This document shows, one piece after another, positions 45,292-55,074 of a DNA stretch of 64,000 bases; position 1 is the first letter of the stretch; each line of letters opens with the position of its first letter. The notes below the pieces were generated by a model. That model did no database searches. It had not been told where the DNA came from and saw only the letters and a program-made list of their open reading frames with translations. The translations under genes were made by a program, and so were the position numbers. The DNA is taken from contig NZ_FXTY01000001.1 in assembly GCF_900182745.1 (NCBI RefSeq), forward strand, positions 62,001 through 126,000, written 5' to 3'. The DNA is from Shimia sagamensis. Its GTDB lineage: Bacteria > Pseudomonadota > Alphaproteobacteria > Rhodobacterales > Rhodobacteraceae.

Positions 45292-45782
45292 CGCCAAATG
45301 ATTTGGTTCTGACCCCGCGTGGCGTGCGCTTTATGGGGCGATACTTTCCGTGCAGCATCGGCAAGGGTGGCATTCGCAGCGACAAGTGCGAAGGGGATGG
45401 GGCGACCCCCGTGGGCGTGCATCACATCACGGGTTTGTTCTATCGGGCGGATCGTATTGTGCAACCTGCGCCATGGGCGATGGCGATTGGCAAAGATGAT
45501 CTGTGGTCAGATGCCTCAGAAGATGCGGACTACAACCAGCTGGTGCATACGCCCTACGCCGCCAGCCACGAAAAGTTACGACGGGCCGATCCGTTGTATG
45601 ACCTGGTGCTGCTCACCGATTGGAATTGGCCAAAGGCGCAGGCCGGGCGTGGATCGGCGATATTCCTGCATCAATGGCGGCGCCCGGGCTACCCAACGGA
45701 AGGCTGTGTCGCCTTTACACGCCGACACCTGTTATGGATCGCCAAACACGCGCCACCCGGGACACGGTTGATCGTACCCTGA
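45288..45782 (+). CDS. L,D-transpeptidase family protein (YkuD domain)
   Basis: A 164-residue single-domain YkuD protein without a signal peptide or membrane anchor. The catalytic signature is HQWRRPGYPTEGCVAF (His128, Cys140). L,D-transpeptidases make 3-3 crosslinks or attach lipoproteins to peptidoglycan, but this short form has no export signal, so its substrate and location are unclear. GTG 45288 overlaps the ribA stop by four bases (GTGA), a coupled start. It ends 2 bases before the stop of the convergent PEBP-like gene. Confidence 0.85.
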   Translation: MTPNDLVLTPRGVRFMGRYFPCSIGKGGIRSDKCEGDGATPVGVHHITGLFYRADRIVQPAPWAMAIGKDDLWSDASEDADYNQLVHTPYAASHEKLRRADPLYDLVLLTDWNWPKAQAGRGSAIFLHQWRRPGYPTEGCVAFTRRHLLWIAKHAPPGTRLIVP

Positions 45783-45783
45783 C

Positions 45784-46176
45784 TCACTCAGGGTAATCGC
45801 GATTCGTGGTTGCCTCAGCGAGGATCTTGTCATCACTGCGGGCCGTTGCAGTCCATTGGTAGGTGTGGACACCGTTTGGCGGACAGGGGCTTTTGTATTT
45901 GAACGTGCCAGCAGCGACTGCGCCGTCACCGGATATTTCAAGCTTCTGACTGCCCCCATGATTGTAATGGGGAACGTCGAGGTCGGTCAGTTCAATCTGA
46001 ATGGTTTTTGTGCCTTCGGGCACCCCGTTGAGCACAAAATCCGGGTTGCCCACAATATTGGGGCGCCCAGAGGTGCAACTTGGAATGTCGCCCCAACCAT
46101 CAAAGCTCAGCTGAAAATCTGCCATCGCTGGTGAGGCAACAACCGATGTAAGTACAATAGCAACAGGAAGGCGCAT
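45784..46176 (-). CDS. Exported PEBP/YbhB-like protein
   Basis: A 130-residue secreted protein. The signal peptide is MRLPVAIVLTSVVASPAMA, and the mature part follows the phosphatidylethanolamine-binding protein plan: SGRPNIVGNPDFVLNGVPEGTKTIQIELTDLDVP, then YKSPCPPNGVHTYQWTATA, which parallels the family's GPCPPxG-H motif. The ligand is unknown. ATG 46176 is chosen to give the signal peptide; the frame opens at 46236. It is short for the family, since the loop that usually carries the ligand-binding His-rich segment is reduced to YNHGG. Confidence 0.7.
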   Translation of the reverse strand: MRLPVAIVLTSVVASPAMADFQLSFDGWGDIPSCTSGRPNIVGNPDFVLNGVPEGTKTIQIELTDLDVPHYNHGGSQKLEISGDGAVAAGTFKYKSPCPPNGVHTYQWTATARSDDKILAEATTNRDYPE

Positions 46177-46242
46177 AAGACTTCTCCAACATAACAACAC
46201 ACAACCGCAGGATACCGCTGTGCGCCAATGCCGCAAGCCATT

Positions 46243-46893
46243 CTAGTAGGCGCGATCCCCGAAGATGGCGGAGCCGACCCGTACGTGGGTTGCGCCCAAG
46301 GCAACAGCGCGCTCATAGTCGCCACTCATGCCCATGGACAGCCCGTCAAGGCCGTTGCGGGCGGCCAGTTTCGCAAGCAGCGCAAAATGCAGAGACGGCT
46401 CTTCGTTTGCCGGCGGAATGCACATCAGGCCAACTACCGGCAAATCCAGCGCACGACACTCAGTGACAAAGCCATCAACATCCGCCAAAAGCACGCCGGA
46501 TTTTTGGTCCTCTTCGCCGGTGTTCACCTGAATGAACAAGTCCGGGCATGTGCCCTCTTCTTGCGCAAGGCGGGCAAGAGTGTTGGCAAGCTTGGGACGG
46601 TCGAGCGAATGAATGGCATCAAACAGTGCAATGGCCTGACGTGCTTTGTTGGTTTGCAACGGACCAAGCAGGTGGACTTTGGCGTCCGGGTAGGTTTCGC
46701 GGAAAGTCGGCCATTTTCCGGCAGCTTCCTGCACCTGGTTTTCGCCAAAAAGGCGGTGGCCTTCTTTCAGGACCGCCTCCACCACATCATCCGGTTGGCG
46801 CTTGCTGACGGCAATGAGCTTAGTTGCGCCAGACGGACGTCCGGCGGCAGATTCGGATTTGGCAATGCGGCTTTTAATTTCTGAGAGCGACAT
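46243..46893 (-). CDS. yggS: YggS family pyridoxal-phosphate homeostasis protein
   Basis: A 216-residue PLP-binding protein with a TIM-barrel like alanine racemase N-terminal domain but no known catalytic activity. PLP attaches to Lys31 in KLIAVSKRQP, and FGENQVQEAAGKW, HLLGPLQTNKAR and GLSMGMSGDYERAVALGATHVRVGSAIFG are family signatures. It keeps free PLP levels in balance. ATG 46893 is chosen for the natural start of the domain. A terminator for the porin gene lies just upstream at 46942-46976. Confidence 0.93.
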   Translation of the reverse strand: MSLSEIKSRIAKSESAAGRPSGATKLIAVSKRQPDDVVEAVLKEGHRLFGENQVQEAAGKWPTFRETYPDAKVHLLGPLQTNKARQAIALFDAIHSLDRPKLANTLARLAQEEGTCPDLFIQVNTGEEDQKSGVLLADVDGFVTECRALDLPVVGLMCIPPANEEPSLHFALLAKLAARNGLDGLSMGMSGDYERAVALGATHVRVGSAIFGDRAY

Positions 46894-46941
46894 GGACAGG
46901 CCTCTTGTTGGTGCTGCCCTGCAAAAATCATGGTTTTGCAC

Positions 46942-46976
46942 AAAAAGAAAGGGGCAGGCTCTTGCGAGCCCGCCCC
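46942..46976 (-). terminator. Rho-independent terminator of the porin gene
   Basis: On the minus strand GGGGCGGGCTC (46976-46966) pairs with GAGCCTGCCCC (46961-46951) around a four-base loop, with one G-U pair, then TTTCTTTTT. It follows the porin stop by 24 bases. Confidence 0.88.
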
Positions 46977-46999
46977 AAAGACTTGGTGTGGTTCAGCTA

Positions 47000-47941
47000 T
47001 TAGAAGCTGAAGGTCACGCCGGCGTCTGCTTGGGTGTTGCCACCGGAGTTGGAACCAACGCCTGCCGCCAGGGATACGCCGCCACCCAAGGAGTGCGCGT
47101 AGCCGATGCCGTAGGAAGTGTCGTTGGAGGATGCACCACCGGTGGACACGAAGCCAGTTACAGTACCAGCTGCGGATACAGCGTATGCACCGGACAGACC
47201 AACCATGATGTCGCCACCAGCGTCGCTGGTTACGTCGTTGTCACCAACCAGAGCGGTGTAGGAGAAGTCACCGAAGGAACCGTCAGCACCGATGGCCCAC
47301 TGGGAACCTGCGCTAGCGTGTGCGTCACCGTTGTCGCCGTACATGGCACCAATGCGGTGTGCGCCGAAGTTGTAGCCAGCACCGATCTGCCAAGAATCGT
47401 CGTCACCTGCGATGTCGCGGTCGTTCAGAGTGTAGGACGCGTTCACAGTGAAGTCGCTGATGGAGTACAGGCCTTTGATGGTCTGTGCGTCAGCTGCACC
47501 GTTACCGAAGCCTTGCTTGCGGAAGCCTTCGAAGTTTGCTGCCTGGTCCAAGAAACCAGTGTAGCCTACGCCGTTACCACCCCAAGAAACTACGTCACCG
47601 GAGTCGAACACGTCAGAAACGTGACCTACGTCAACACGGAAGCCGCCGGTGGAAACCGCGAAACCAGCCGCGCCTGCGCCGCCAGTTGCGCCTGCACCAT
47701 TGTCAGAGCTGTCGTCAGCCTGCCAACGAATACGGCCTTCGAACTTAACGCCACCGTCAGTTTCGGTCACGCCGTTCACGGTCAGACGGAAGCGGTGGTC
47801 CAGGTAAGTTTCCTGAGCGTTAGGAGTATTGTCTTCAGTGTAAACAACACCCAAACGGCCGGAGCCAGACCAGGTCAGATCAGCGGCGGCAACGCCAGCG
47901 GTAGCAACGAGTGCAGTCGATGCGAAGAGAATCTTTTTCAT
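47000..47941 (-). CDS. Outer-membrane porin
   Basis: A general diffusion porin of 313 residues, typical of the small Rhodobacter-type trimeric porins. The signal peptide is MKKILFASTALVATAGVAAA, the mature protein opens with DLTWSGSGRLGVVY, alternate short beta-strands with Gly/Asp/Ser loops, and ends with the C-terminal phenylalanine of outer-membrane barrels (VTFSF). Codon use is very biased, as for highly expressed genes. A promoter some 227 bases upstream gives it a long leader. Confidence 0.92.
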   Translation of the reverse strand: MKKILFASTALVATAGVAAADLTWSGSGRLGVVYTEDNTPNAQETYLDHRFRLTVNGVTETDGGVKFEGRIRWQADDSSDNGAGATGGAGAAGFAVSTGGFRVDVGHVSDVFDSGDVVSWGGNGVGYTGFLDQAANFEGFRKQGFGNGAADAQTIKGLYSISDFTVNASYTLNDRDIAGDDDSWQIGAGYNFGAHRIGAMYGDNGDAHASAGSQWAIGADGSFGDFSYTALVGDNDVTSDAGGDIMVGLSGAYAVSAAGTVTGFVSTGGASSNDTSYGIGYAHSLGGGVSLAAGVGSNSGGNTQADAGVTFSF

Positions 47942-48253
47942 GATTTTTTCCCTCGGATTTCCAATTCATGCGCCCAACCTGGAGAATCCCAGATCAGGTA
48001 TGCCGTAGTCTCTCGCTCTTTTGGGGGTGTTTTGGCAAGCACGGCGCGAAGCTTTAAGAGAAGATGACCAGACGTGATGCAGACATGCCACAGTTGGTTT
48101 TCCCAAGCAAAAAACCGCCGATAGATTAACCAATACGCAGGGTTGAAGCATTTCACTGCCGTACGTGTTGCGCCCTTATATATAGCGTAAGACTCTTGCC
48201 CAATGCGTAGGGGTTGGCTAGGACGGGTACAAACCACGTCTTGAGGCAGTTTT
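47942..48253. other. Intergenic region between porin and DUF3576 genes
   Basis: 312 bases with no gene-like frame of merit. It carries the porin promoter and its long untranslated leader, and must hold the divergent promoter of the DUF3576 lipoprotein. I saw no clear riboswitch. Confidence 0.5.
48175..48203 (-). promoter_or_regulatory. Sigma-70-like promoter of the porin gene
   Basis: Minus strand: -35 TTGGGC (48203-48198), a 17-base spacer, -10 TATAAG (48180-48175). The transcript would begin near 48168, leaving a leader of about 227 bases before the porin ATG. Confidence 0.45.
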
Positions 48254-48730
48254 ATGGAACTATACCGTCGTCCCGCCCTGTTGGCCGCACTTGTTGCTGC
48301 GCTGAGTGTAAGTGCCTGTGGCAATAGGGACAAAAACCCAACTGGCCTTTTGGCGGATGGCCGCACCACGGAATACAGCCAGGAACGCGAAACCATCTGG
48401 GACATCTTTGGTCCGGACAATTCAGACGAAACAGTTCGGGTGAACAAATACCTGTGGGCGGCATCGATGGAAGTTTTGGACTTCTTGCCGGTTCAGACGG
48501 TTGATCCCTTTAGCGGCGTTATTTCCACCGGATATGGCACACCGCCCGGCGGCGGACGGTCTTATCGCGCGACGATCTACATTCGCGACTCATCTTTGGA
48601 TGCGCGCTCATTGAATGTGGCCTTGCAGTCCAGCGGTGGCCGGGCTGTCCCAGAAAGCACAGCGCGGGCTGTGGAAGACGCCATCCTGACACGCGCACGG
48701 CAAATCCGGATTGCCGATCGCAAAATCTGA
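48254..48730 (+). CDS. DUF3576 lipoprotein
   Basis: A 158-residue exported lipoprotein with lipobox SVSAC (Cys22), followed by a mature part with a conserved WDIFGPDNSDETVRVNKYLWAASMEVLDF motif and a C-terminal helix. DUF3576 proteins are common in alphaproteobacteria and are placed at the outer membrane, but have no known function. It is next to leuS-lptE-holA in many relatives; here the glycosyltransferase gene lies between. A terminator follows the stop. Confidence 0.9.
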   Translation: MELYRRPALLAALVAALSVSACGNRDKNPTGLLADGRTTEYSQERETIWDIFGPDNSDETVRVNKYLWAASMEVLDFLPVQTVDPFSGVISTGYGTPPGGGRSYRATIYIRDSSLDARSLNVALQSSGGRAVPESTARAVEDAILTRARQIRIADRKI

Positions 48731-48753
48731 TCTGGCCACCCCCAGACGTTTTG

Positions 48754-48787
48754 AAAGCCGCAGCATCTGACTGCGGCTTTTTTTGTT
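48754..48787 (+). terminator. Rho-independent terminator after the DUF3576 gene
   Basis: AAAGCCGCAG (48754-48763) and CTGCGGCTTT (48771-48780) form a 10-bp perfect stem with a 7-base loop, followed by TTTTG and T-rich sequence. It also lies at the end of the convergent glycosyltransferase gene, so it may work both ways. Confidence 0.88.
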
Positions 48788-50050
48788 TTAGCTGCGCAGC
48801 GCGCCGGGTGGCATGTCGTGGAGTTTCTGAATCCACTCCAGTTGTTTGGGCAGACAACAGCTTTGTAAGTCGTAGTTCTCGACCGCATAGGCGCGCGAGG
48901 CTTTGGCCATGTCGGCGCGCATGTCGGGATCATCCAGCACGGTGCAGATCTCTTCGATCATGCGGTTGCCCTCAAAGAACGGAAACAGGCGGCCAGTTTC
49001 GCCATGGGCAATGACCTCTGTGACCGGCGCCGTGTCACTGGCGATGATTGGCGCGCCAATAGCCATGGCCTCCATCAACGACCAGCTCAGCACAAAGGGA
49101 TATGTCAGATAGACGTGGGCGCGGCTGATTTGCAGCATGGCGAGGAATTGGTCGTAAGGCACTTTGCCCAAGAACTGCACGCGCTCCCAATCCGGTGTTG
49201 GGATTTTACCGCGCACCTCGTCAATGTATATCTGCTTCCATGTTTGGCCTTTGGGCGGGGCCGCGCCGTAGCTGACCTCATCCCCACCCACGATCAGCAC
49301 TCGGGCATTTGGGCGTTGTTTGAGCAGTTCCGGCAGCGCCCGCATAAAGATGTGGTAGCCGCGATACGGCTCCAAGTTGCGGTTCACAAAGGTGATGACC
49401 TCGTCATCCTGTGTCAGCACACTGCCGTCTTCTAGGGTCAAAGACGCATCAGGGTTCGCGCGCACCACATCGGTGTCGATCCCGTCATGAATGACGCTGA
49501 TCATCTCTTTGTATTCCGGCGGGAAGGTGTTTGCCTGAAACTGAGTTGGGCTGATGCCAAGGTCCGCCGATTGATGGTGCATCATGTTGTTGAGGTTCTT
49601 CAGGCGCAGGCGGATGGAATCGGTGTCGGCATTTTTTCTCGGGAATTCCGGATCAAAATGCGTGTCGGTGTCGTGGAGCGCATAGTAAAGCTCACAATAG
49701 AGACCAATCCGCGCGGTGGGCCACAGATCGCGCAGGAACATCGATTCCCCCCAACCGGGGTGCGCAACAATCACATCAGGGGTGTAATCCTCTTGATCCC
49801 GCAAGCGCCGTGCAGCGGCATAACAGGCCTCAGCCCGCAGCACTTTGGTTTCAAAGTCCACCATCCACGGGTGCAGACCTTGGGCTGGCTTGCGTTTGAT
49901 CTGATAAGGGTACAGCTCAACCCCCTGCCATTTGCCACGCCCCTTGGCCCGTAACGTGATGGAGCGCACATCATGGCCCCGCGCAACCAATTCTGGTGCC
50001 AGATGTTTGAACTGTCCGGGGAAATTCTGGTGGATAAAGAGGATTTTCAC
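48788..50050 (-). CDS. Glycosyltransferase family 4
   Basis: A retaining GT-B glycosyltransferase of 420 residues. The N-terminal half starts MKILFIHQNFPGQFKHLAPELVARGHDVRSI, and the C-terminal half has NRNLEPYRGYHIFMRALPEL, VQFLGKVPYDQFLAMLQ and the donor-binding SWSLMEAMAIGAPIIASDTAPVTEVI. The acceptor is unknown; it may build a surface polysaccharide. GTG 50050 is chosen as start since the KILFIHQNF segment is the natural domain start; the frame opens upstream at 50068. It diverges from leuS. Confidence 0.88.
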   Translation of the reverse strand: MKILFIHQNFPGQFKHLAPELVARGHDVRSITLRAKGRGKWQGVELYPYQIKRKPAQGLHPWMVDFETKVLRAEACYAAARRLRDQEDYTPDVIVAHPGWGESMFLRDLWPTARIGLYCELYYALHDTDTHFDPEFPRKNADTDSIRLRLKNLNNMMHHQSADLGISPTQFQANTFPPEYKEMISVIHDGIDTDVVRANPDASLTLEDGSVLTQDDEVITFVNRNLEPYRGYHIFMRALPELLKQRPNARVLIVGGDEVSYGAAPPKGQTWKQIYIDEVRGKIPTPDWERVQFLGKVPYDQFLAMLQISRAHVYLTYPFVLSWSLMEAMAIGAPIIASDTAPVTEVIAHGETGRLFPFFEGNRMIEEICTVLDDPDMRADMAKASRAYAVENYDLQSCCLPKQLEWIQKLHDMPPGALRS

Positions 50051-50238
50051 GCCAACGACCTGTCTCAAATGTTCTTCTTATGAGGGTATAGCGCGAAAAT
50101 AGGCCGCCGTAAGCCATGGGATGGGTCAAATTGCGGCGCTTGTGACTGGACCAAGGCGCGTGGGCGTCCTATCACCTTGCGCAACCCGCGCCACGCTTTT
50201 GAGGTGGCTGACACGAATAAATGAAAAGGTGCCACCGC

Positions 50239-52815
50239 ATGTCGCGCTATAGCCCCGCAGAGATTGAAGCCCGCTGGCAAGAGGCCTGGGCCAAGACCGA
50301 GACCTTCAAGGCCGTTCGGGATGAGAGCAAACCCAAGTACTATGTGCTGGAGATGTTCCCCTACCCGTCCGGCAAGCTGCACATGGGCCACGTGCGCAAC
50401 TACACCATGGGCGACGTGATCGCGCGGTATAAGATTTCTACCGGGCATAATGTGCTGCACCCGATGGGTTTTGATGCGTTTGGCATGCCCGCGGAAAACG
50501 CGGCTATGGCCTCCGGCGGCCACCCGAAGGATTGGACCTATTCCAACATCGACACGATGGTTGAGCAGATGAAGCCGTTGGGTTTGTCTCTGGATTGGTC
50601 GCGTATGTTTGCCACCTGTGACGAGGAGTATTACGGGCAGCAGCAGGCGCTGTTCCTCGATTTCCTGCAAGAAGGTCTGGTTTATCGCAAAAATGCGGTG
50701 GTGAACTGGGATCCGGTGGACATGACTGTGCTCGCGAACGAGCAGGTCGAAGCGGGTCGCGGTTGGCGCTCCGGTGCGCTGGTGGAGCGGCGGGAACTGA
50801 CGCAGTGGTTCTTCAAGATTTCCGACTATTCCGACGAGTTGCTAACCGCGCTGGACGGGTTGGACAACTGGCCTGCAAAAGTGCGGCTGATGCAAGAGAA
50901 CTGGATTGGCAAGTCGCGTGGCCTGGAATTTGGTTTTGAGCGCACAGATGGTGGTGAGGATATCACCGTTTACACAACGCGCCCTGACACGCTGATGGGC
51001 GCGTCTTTTGTCGGCATCTCGCCCGATCATCCGATTGCCAAAGAGTTGGAAGCGTCCAATCCTGATGTGGCGGCGTTTGTGGCCGAGTGCCGCAAGGGTG
51101 GCACAACTGAGGAAGCCATCGAGACCGGCGAAAAGCTGGGCTATGACACAGGCCTTCGCGTGAAGCACCCATTGAACCCGGAGTGGGAGCTGCCGGTTTG
51201 GATCGCGAACTTCATCCTGATGGATTATGGCACTGGCGCGATTTTTGCCTGCCCCGCACATGACCAGCGAGATTTGGACTTCTGCCGCAAGTATGATCTG
51301 CCAGTTGTGGACACCTTCTTTGCGATTGGCGACGAGACACCGGTAGAAAACACCGCGTTTGTGCCAACCAAAGAAGAGAAGGTAAAATGGCAAAACCATT
51401 TTGCCGGTCTGGACGAGGCCACCGGCCAAGAAGCCATCGATGTGACCATTGATTTTGCCGAGAAAGCCGGTTGGGGCAAAGGTGTGACCAACTTCCGCCT
51501 GCGCGACTGGGGGCTGTCCCGTCAGCGCTATTGGGGCTGCCCGATTCCTGTGGTGCATTGTGATGAATGCGGCGTGGTGCCGGAGAAGAAAGAGAACCTA
51601 CCGATTGCGCTGCCGTATGATGAAGACGGCAAGGCGATTGATTTCTCTGTGCCCGGCAATCCGCTCGACCGTCACCCAAGCTGGCGTGATTGCAGCTGCC
51701 CGAACTGTGGCGCGCCTGCAAAGCGGGAAACCGACACCATGGACACCTTTGTGGACAGCTCCTGGTACTTCGCACGTTTCACCGCACCACAGGCAGACAC
51801 GCCAACCGTGGCGGAAGATGCGGCCTATTGGATGAACGTTGATCAGTACATCGGCGGCATTGAGCACGCGATTCTGCACCTGCTGTATTCGCGATTCTTT
51901 GCGCGGGCGATGCACATCTGTGGCCACCTGCCTGAGAGCGCCAAAGAGCCGTTTGACGCGCTGTTCACCCAAGGCATGGTGACCCACGCGATTTACAAGA
52001 ACGCAGAGCGCACCGATAAAAATGGCCGTCCGGTTTACCACTACCCCGCTGAGGTCGAAGACCGTGATGGCGCTGTTGTGGTGAAAGAGACTGGTGAAAA
52101 GGTGGAGGTGATCCCATCCGCCAAGATGTCCAAGTCCAAAAACAACGTGGTGGACCCGGTGGATATCATCACCGCCTTTGGTGCCGACACCGCACGCTGG
52201 TTTGTGTTGTCTGACAGCCCTCCCGAACGGGACGTGGAGTGGACAGCCTCGGGTGCGGAAGCGGCGTACAAACATCTGACCCGTGTGTGGAACCTCTGCG
52301 ACAAGATTGGCGAGATGGACGACAATGCCAAAGGTCAGGGTGATGACGAACTGCTGCGTGAAACACATAAGGCAATTCGTGACGTGACGCTGGGTGTGGA
52401 GAGCTTTGGCTTCAACGCCTCGATCGCGAAGCTTTATGCCTTTACCAACACCATTGCCAAATCCAAAGCGGGCAAAGCCGCCAAGCGGGAAGCGATCATG
52501 ACACTGGCACAGTTGATGTCACCAATGACGCCGCACCTTGCGGAAGACATTTGGGCGCATCAGGGCGGCGAAGGCCTGGTTGTGAACGCGGCCTGGCCGG
52601 TCGCAGATGAGGCGATGCTGGTGGAAGCCAACGTAACGCTTCCAATCCAGATCAACGGCAAACGGCGCGGTGAAATCACCGTGGCCAAAGACATGCCAAA
52701 AGAAGAGGTTGAAAAGCTGGCGCTGGCGCATGAAGCTGTTGTTCGAGCGCTGGATGGGGCCCAGCCCAAAAAGATGATTGTTGTCCCCGGTCGGATTGTG
52801 AATGTCGTCGTTTAA
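50239..52815 (+). CDS. leuS: Leucyl-tRNA synthetase
   Basis: Class I aminoacyl-tRNA synthetase that charges tRNA-Leu and edits mischarged species. The 858-residue protein has the HIGH-like motif [12 protein letters not shown] (about 41-52), the CP1 editing domain, a zinc-like CPNCG segment, and the KMSKS motif at 629-633 ([10 protein letters not shown]). AAGGTG precedes ATG 50239 by seven bases. The stop overlaps lptE by 14 bases, forming the conserved leuS-lptE-holA operon. Confidence 0.97.
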   Translation: MSRYSPAEIEARWQEAWAKTETFKAVRDESKPKYYVLEMFPYPSGKLHMGHVRNYTMGDVIARYKISTGHNVLHPMGFDAFGMPAENAAMASGGHPKDWTYSNIDTMVEQMKPLGLSLDWSRMFATCDEEYYGQQQALFLDFLQEGLVYRKNAVVNWDPVDMTVLANEQVEAGRGWRSGALVERRELTQWFFKISDYSDELLTALDGLDNWPAKVRLMQENWIGKSRGLEFGFERTDGGEDITVYTTRPDTLMGASFVGISPDHPIAKELEASNPDVAAFVAECRKGGTTEEAIETGEKLGYDTGLRVKHPLNPEWELPVWIANFILMDYGTGAIFACPAHDQRDLDFCRKYDLPVVDTFFAIGDETPVENTAFVPTKEEKVKWQNHFAGLDEATGQEAIDVTIDFAEKAGWGKGVTNFRLRDWGLSRQRYWGCPIPVVHCDECGVVPEKKENLPIALPYDEDGKAIDFSVPGNPLDRHPSWRDCSCPNCGAPAKRETDTMDTFVDSSWYFARFTAPQADTPTVAEDAAYWMNVDQYIGGIEHAILHLLYSRFFARAMHICGHLPESAKEPFDALFTQGMVTHAIYKNAERTDKNGRPVYHYPAEVEDRDGAVVVKETGEKVEVIPSAKMSKSKNNVVDPVDIITAFGADTARWFVLSDSPPERDVEWTASGAEAAYKHLTRVWNLCDKIGEMDDNAKGQGDDELLRETHKAIRDVTLGVESFGFNASIAKLYAFTNTIAKSKAGKAAKREAIMTLAQLMSPMTPHLAEDIWAHQGGEGLVVNAAWPVADEAMLVEANVTLPIQINGKRRGEITVAKDMPKEEVEKLALAHEAVVRALDGAQPKKMIVVPGRIVNVVV

Positions 52816-53308
52816 CCGCCGCCTCTTTATGTTGTCTGCAGCCGCACTGGGGGGCACCTCCCTGAGCGGCTGTGGTTTTGAGCCTGTCTATGGCATAGAT
52901 GGGGCAGCCTCCAAGCTGCTCAACAACATCCTTGTGGATGAGCCCAAGGCCAATGAGAGTTACATTTTGGTGCGGGAGTTGGAGAACCGACTGGGCCAAC
53001 CGGGCAGCGCGCCGGACTATGGGCTGTCGTTGGCGTTGCATCTGGATGAGCGTGGCGTGGGCCGGACCTCCGCCCAAGTGACCAACCGGTTTGATGTGAT
53101 TGGATCGGTGACCTATGCGCTGCGTGGGATGGACGACAAAGAGGTGCGCACCACCGGCAAAGTGTCGAGCTTCACCAGCTATTCCGCCAGCGGTAGCACG
53201 GTGTCGGAACTGGCGGCCAAAGATGACGCCTATGAGCGTCTGATGGTGATTCTGGCGGATCGCATTGTGGTTGATTTGCAAGCCTTTGCGGTGTCTGAGG
53301 CGGCATGA
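52802..53308 (+). CDS. lptE: LPS assembly lipoprotein LptE
   Basis: The outer-membrane plug of the LptD/LptE translocon that inserts lipopolysaccharide. The 168-residue protein has a lipoprotein signal with lipobox SLSGC (Cys24) and then the short LptE domain FEPVYG, with a [29 protein letters not shown] stretch. LptD is not in the window. Its start is inside leuS and its stop overlaps holA by four bases (ATGA), both coupled. Confidence 0.93.
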   Translation: MSSFNRRLFMLSAAALGGTSLSGCGFEPVYGIDGAASKLLNNILVDEPKANESYILVRELENRLGQPGSAPDYGLSLALHLDERGVGRTSAQVTNRFDVIGSVTYALRGMDDKEVRTTGKVSSFTSYSASGSTVSELAAKDDAYERLMVILADRIVVDLQAFAVSEAA

Positions 53309-54336
53309 AGCTTTCTGCGCGGGACGCCAATCGCTACTTTTCCAAGCCGGAACCGGATCGCACAGGCCTGTTGATTTACGGACCTGATGCGATGCGCGTG
53401 GCGCTGAAACGCCAGGAAGTGATTGCAGCGCTCATAGGCCCGCAGGGTGAAGAGGAAATGCGGCTGACGCGCATTCCCGGCGCGGATTTGCGCAAAGACA
53501 AAGCGGCGGTATTGGATGCCATCAAGGAAGTGAGCTTCTTCCCCGGACCACGTGTGGTTTTTGTGGAGGCCGCGACCGATGCTGGTGCACCGGCGATTCT
53601 GAGTGCCTTGGAAGACTGGGCTGAGGGCGATGCGCAGATCGTGGTGACCGCTGGGCAACTCAAAGCCAGTTCCAAGATGCGCAAGGCGTTTGAGACCCAT
53701 CGCAACGCTTATGCGGTGGGGATTTACAACGATCCGCCCAGCCGAGAAGAGATTGAAGCCGATCTGAAAGCCGCAGGGCTGGGCAATGTTGAACACGAGG
53801 CAATGACCGACCTGTTCAATCTGGCGCGTGAGTTAGACCCCGGTGATTTCCGACAGACCTGTGAAAAGCTGGCGCTTTATAAGTTCAAAGATGACCTGCC
53901 GGTGACCTCTGAGGATGTGGCGGCCTGTGCGCCCGTGTCCACCGAGGCGGCGTTGGACGATATTCTGAACATCGTGGCCGAAGGGCGCGCGAGAGAGATT
54001 GGCCCCGTATTGCGCAAGCTGGAGGCGCAGGGGGTGAACCCTGTGTTGCTGATCATCTCGGCCACGCGGCATTTCCGGGCGCTTTATGGCGCAGCGGCAG
54101 ACCCCGGCGGGGCAGCGGCGGGTATTGCCCGGATGCGCCCGCCGATATTTGGGCCCCGCCGGGATCGCATGGTGCGACAGGCGTCGAGCTGGGGCGCGCC
54201 AAAGCTGGAACAGGCGTTGACCGGGCTGACAGACACGGATTTGCAGCTGCGCTCAGCCGGACAGCGGGCGCCGGAGATGGCACTGGTGGAGCGGCTGTTC
54301 TTGCGGTTGGCGATGCTGGGCCAGCGCGGGCGGTAA
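53305..54336 (+). CDS. holA: DNA polymerase III delta subunit
   Basis: The clamp-loader delta subunit that opens the beta clamp. The 343-residue protein has the HolA plan: GLLIYGPDAMRVALKRQEVI, RLTRIPGADLRKDKAAVLDAI, a conserved FPGPRVVFVEAATDAG, and helical C-terminal domain III with DILNIVAEGRA. The degenerate ATPase fold lacks Walker motifs as expected. It overlaps the lptE stop by four bases and ends the operon. Confidence 0.93.
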   Translation: MKLSARDANRYFSKPEPDRTGLLIYGPDAMRVALKRQEVIAALIGPQGEEEMRLTRIPGADLRKDKAAVLDAIKEVSFFPGPRVVFVEAATDAGAPAILSALEDWAEGDAQIVVTAGQLKASSKMRKAFETHRNAYAVGIYNDPPSREEIEADLKAAGLGNVEHEAMTDLFNLARELDPGDFRQTCEKLALYKFKDDLPVTSEDVAACAPVSTEAALDDILNIVAEGRAREIGPVLRKLEAQGVNPVLLIISATRHFRALYGAAADPGGAAAGIARMRPPIFGPRRDRMVRQASSWGAPKLEQALTGLTDTDLQLRSAGQRAPEMALVERLFLRLAMLGQRGR

Positions 54337-54423
54337 AGCGCGACGAGGCGTCACAAACCAATGTGGCGCTTGTTTCACACCATGAGGGCAGGCAGGCTTC
54401 TTTCCGAAAGCAAGGAGAATGCC

Positions 54424-55014
54424 ATGTATGAAGTGATCGGAAGCCCCACCAGCCGCGCGTTTCGGGTGGTGTGGATGTTGGAAGAGCTGGGCTTGCCTTA
54501 CACGCTGTCGCCGGAAAAGCCACACTCCGAGGTGGTGAGCGCGCTCAATCCCTCTGGCAAAATTCCAATCCTGAAAGATGGCGACGCGGCGATCATCGAC
54601 AGCACCGCGATCCTGACCTATCTGGCGGACAAACATGGCGCGCTGACCTTTCCGGCTGGCACCATTGAGCGGGCGCATCAGGACAGCTTTACGCAGCAGA
54701 TCTTGGATGAGGTGGAAGCTGGCTTGTGGACCGCAAGCCGCCACAACTTCATCTTACCGGAAGACCGCAAGGTGCCTGCGGTGAAAGAGACCCTGATGTG
54801 GGAATACAGTCGCGGATTGAAGAACGTGCTGCGGCGTCGACAGGGGACTTATTTGATGGGGGAAGAGATGACCGTGCCAGATATCATTCTGACCCATTGT
54901 GCCACCTGGGCGAAGTTTGAGGGCTTCCCAACCGACAATGAGGAGTTGCTTGGCTACATCAAGGTCACGCGTGGTCGAGACGCCTTTCAGAAACTGCTGC
55001 CGAAAAAGAAGTGA
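54424..55014 (+). CDS. Glutathione S-transferase family protein
   Basis: A 196-residue GST with a thioredoxin-like N-terminal domain (MYEVIGSPTSRAFRVVWMLEELGLPYTL, and NPSGKIPILKDGDAAIIDSTAILTYLADK with the glutathione-binding SerThr pair) and an all-helical C-terminal domain. The probable catalytic Ser or Thr lies in the SPTSR start. The substrate is unknown. ATG 54424 has AAGGAG before it. A copy of the dispersed two-hairpin repeat follows the stop. Confidence 0.87.
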   Translation: MYEVIGSPTSRAFRVVWMLEELGLPYTLSPEKPHSEVVSALNPSGKIPILKDGDAAIIDSTAILTYLADKHGALTFPAGTIERAHQDSFTQQILDEVEAGLWTASRHNFILPEDRKVPAVKETLMWEYSRGLKNVLRRRQGTYLMGEEMTVPDIILTHCATWAKFEGFPTDNEELLGYIKVTRGRDAFQKLLPKKK

Positions 55015-55072
55015 GGGGCCAGCCCCTTTTGGCCTGCGGCCAATTCACCCCGAGATATTTTTGGAATGAGAA
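55015..55072 (-). repeat. Copy B of the dispersed two-hairpin intergenic repeat
   Basis: Read on the minus strand: TTCTCATTCC, AAAAATATCTCGGGGTGAATT, then the hairpin TTGGCC-GCA-GGCCAA and AAGGGGCTGGCCCC. It is the inverse of copy A, with compensating changes in both stems. Like copy A it lies between two convergent genes, and its minus-strand orientation faces the flavoprotein gene end. Confidence 0.75.
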
Positions 55073-55074
55073 TG

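Noticed and set aside
46802-48067. 421-codon frame antisense to the porin gene
   Set aside because: Low-complexity Val/Thr/Cys protein caused by the porin's strongly biased codons.
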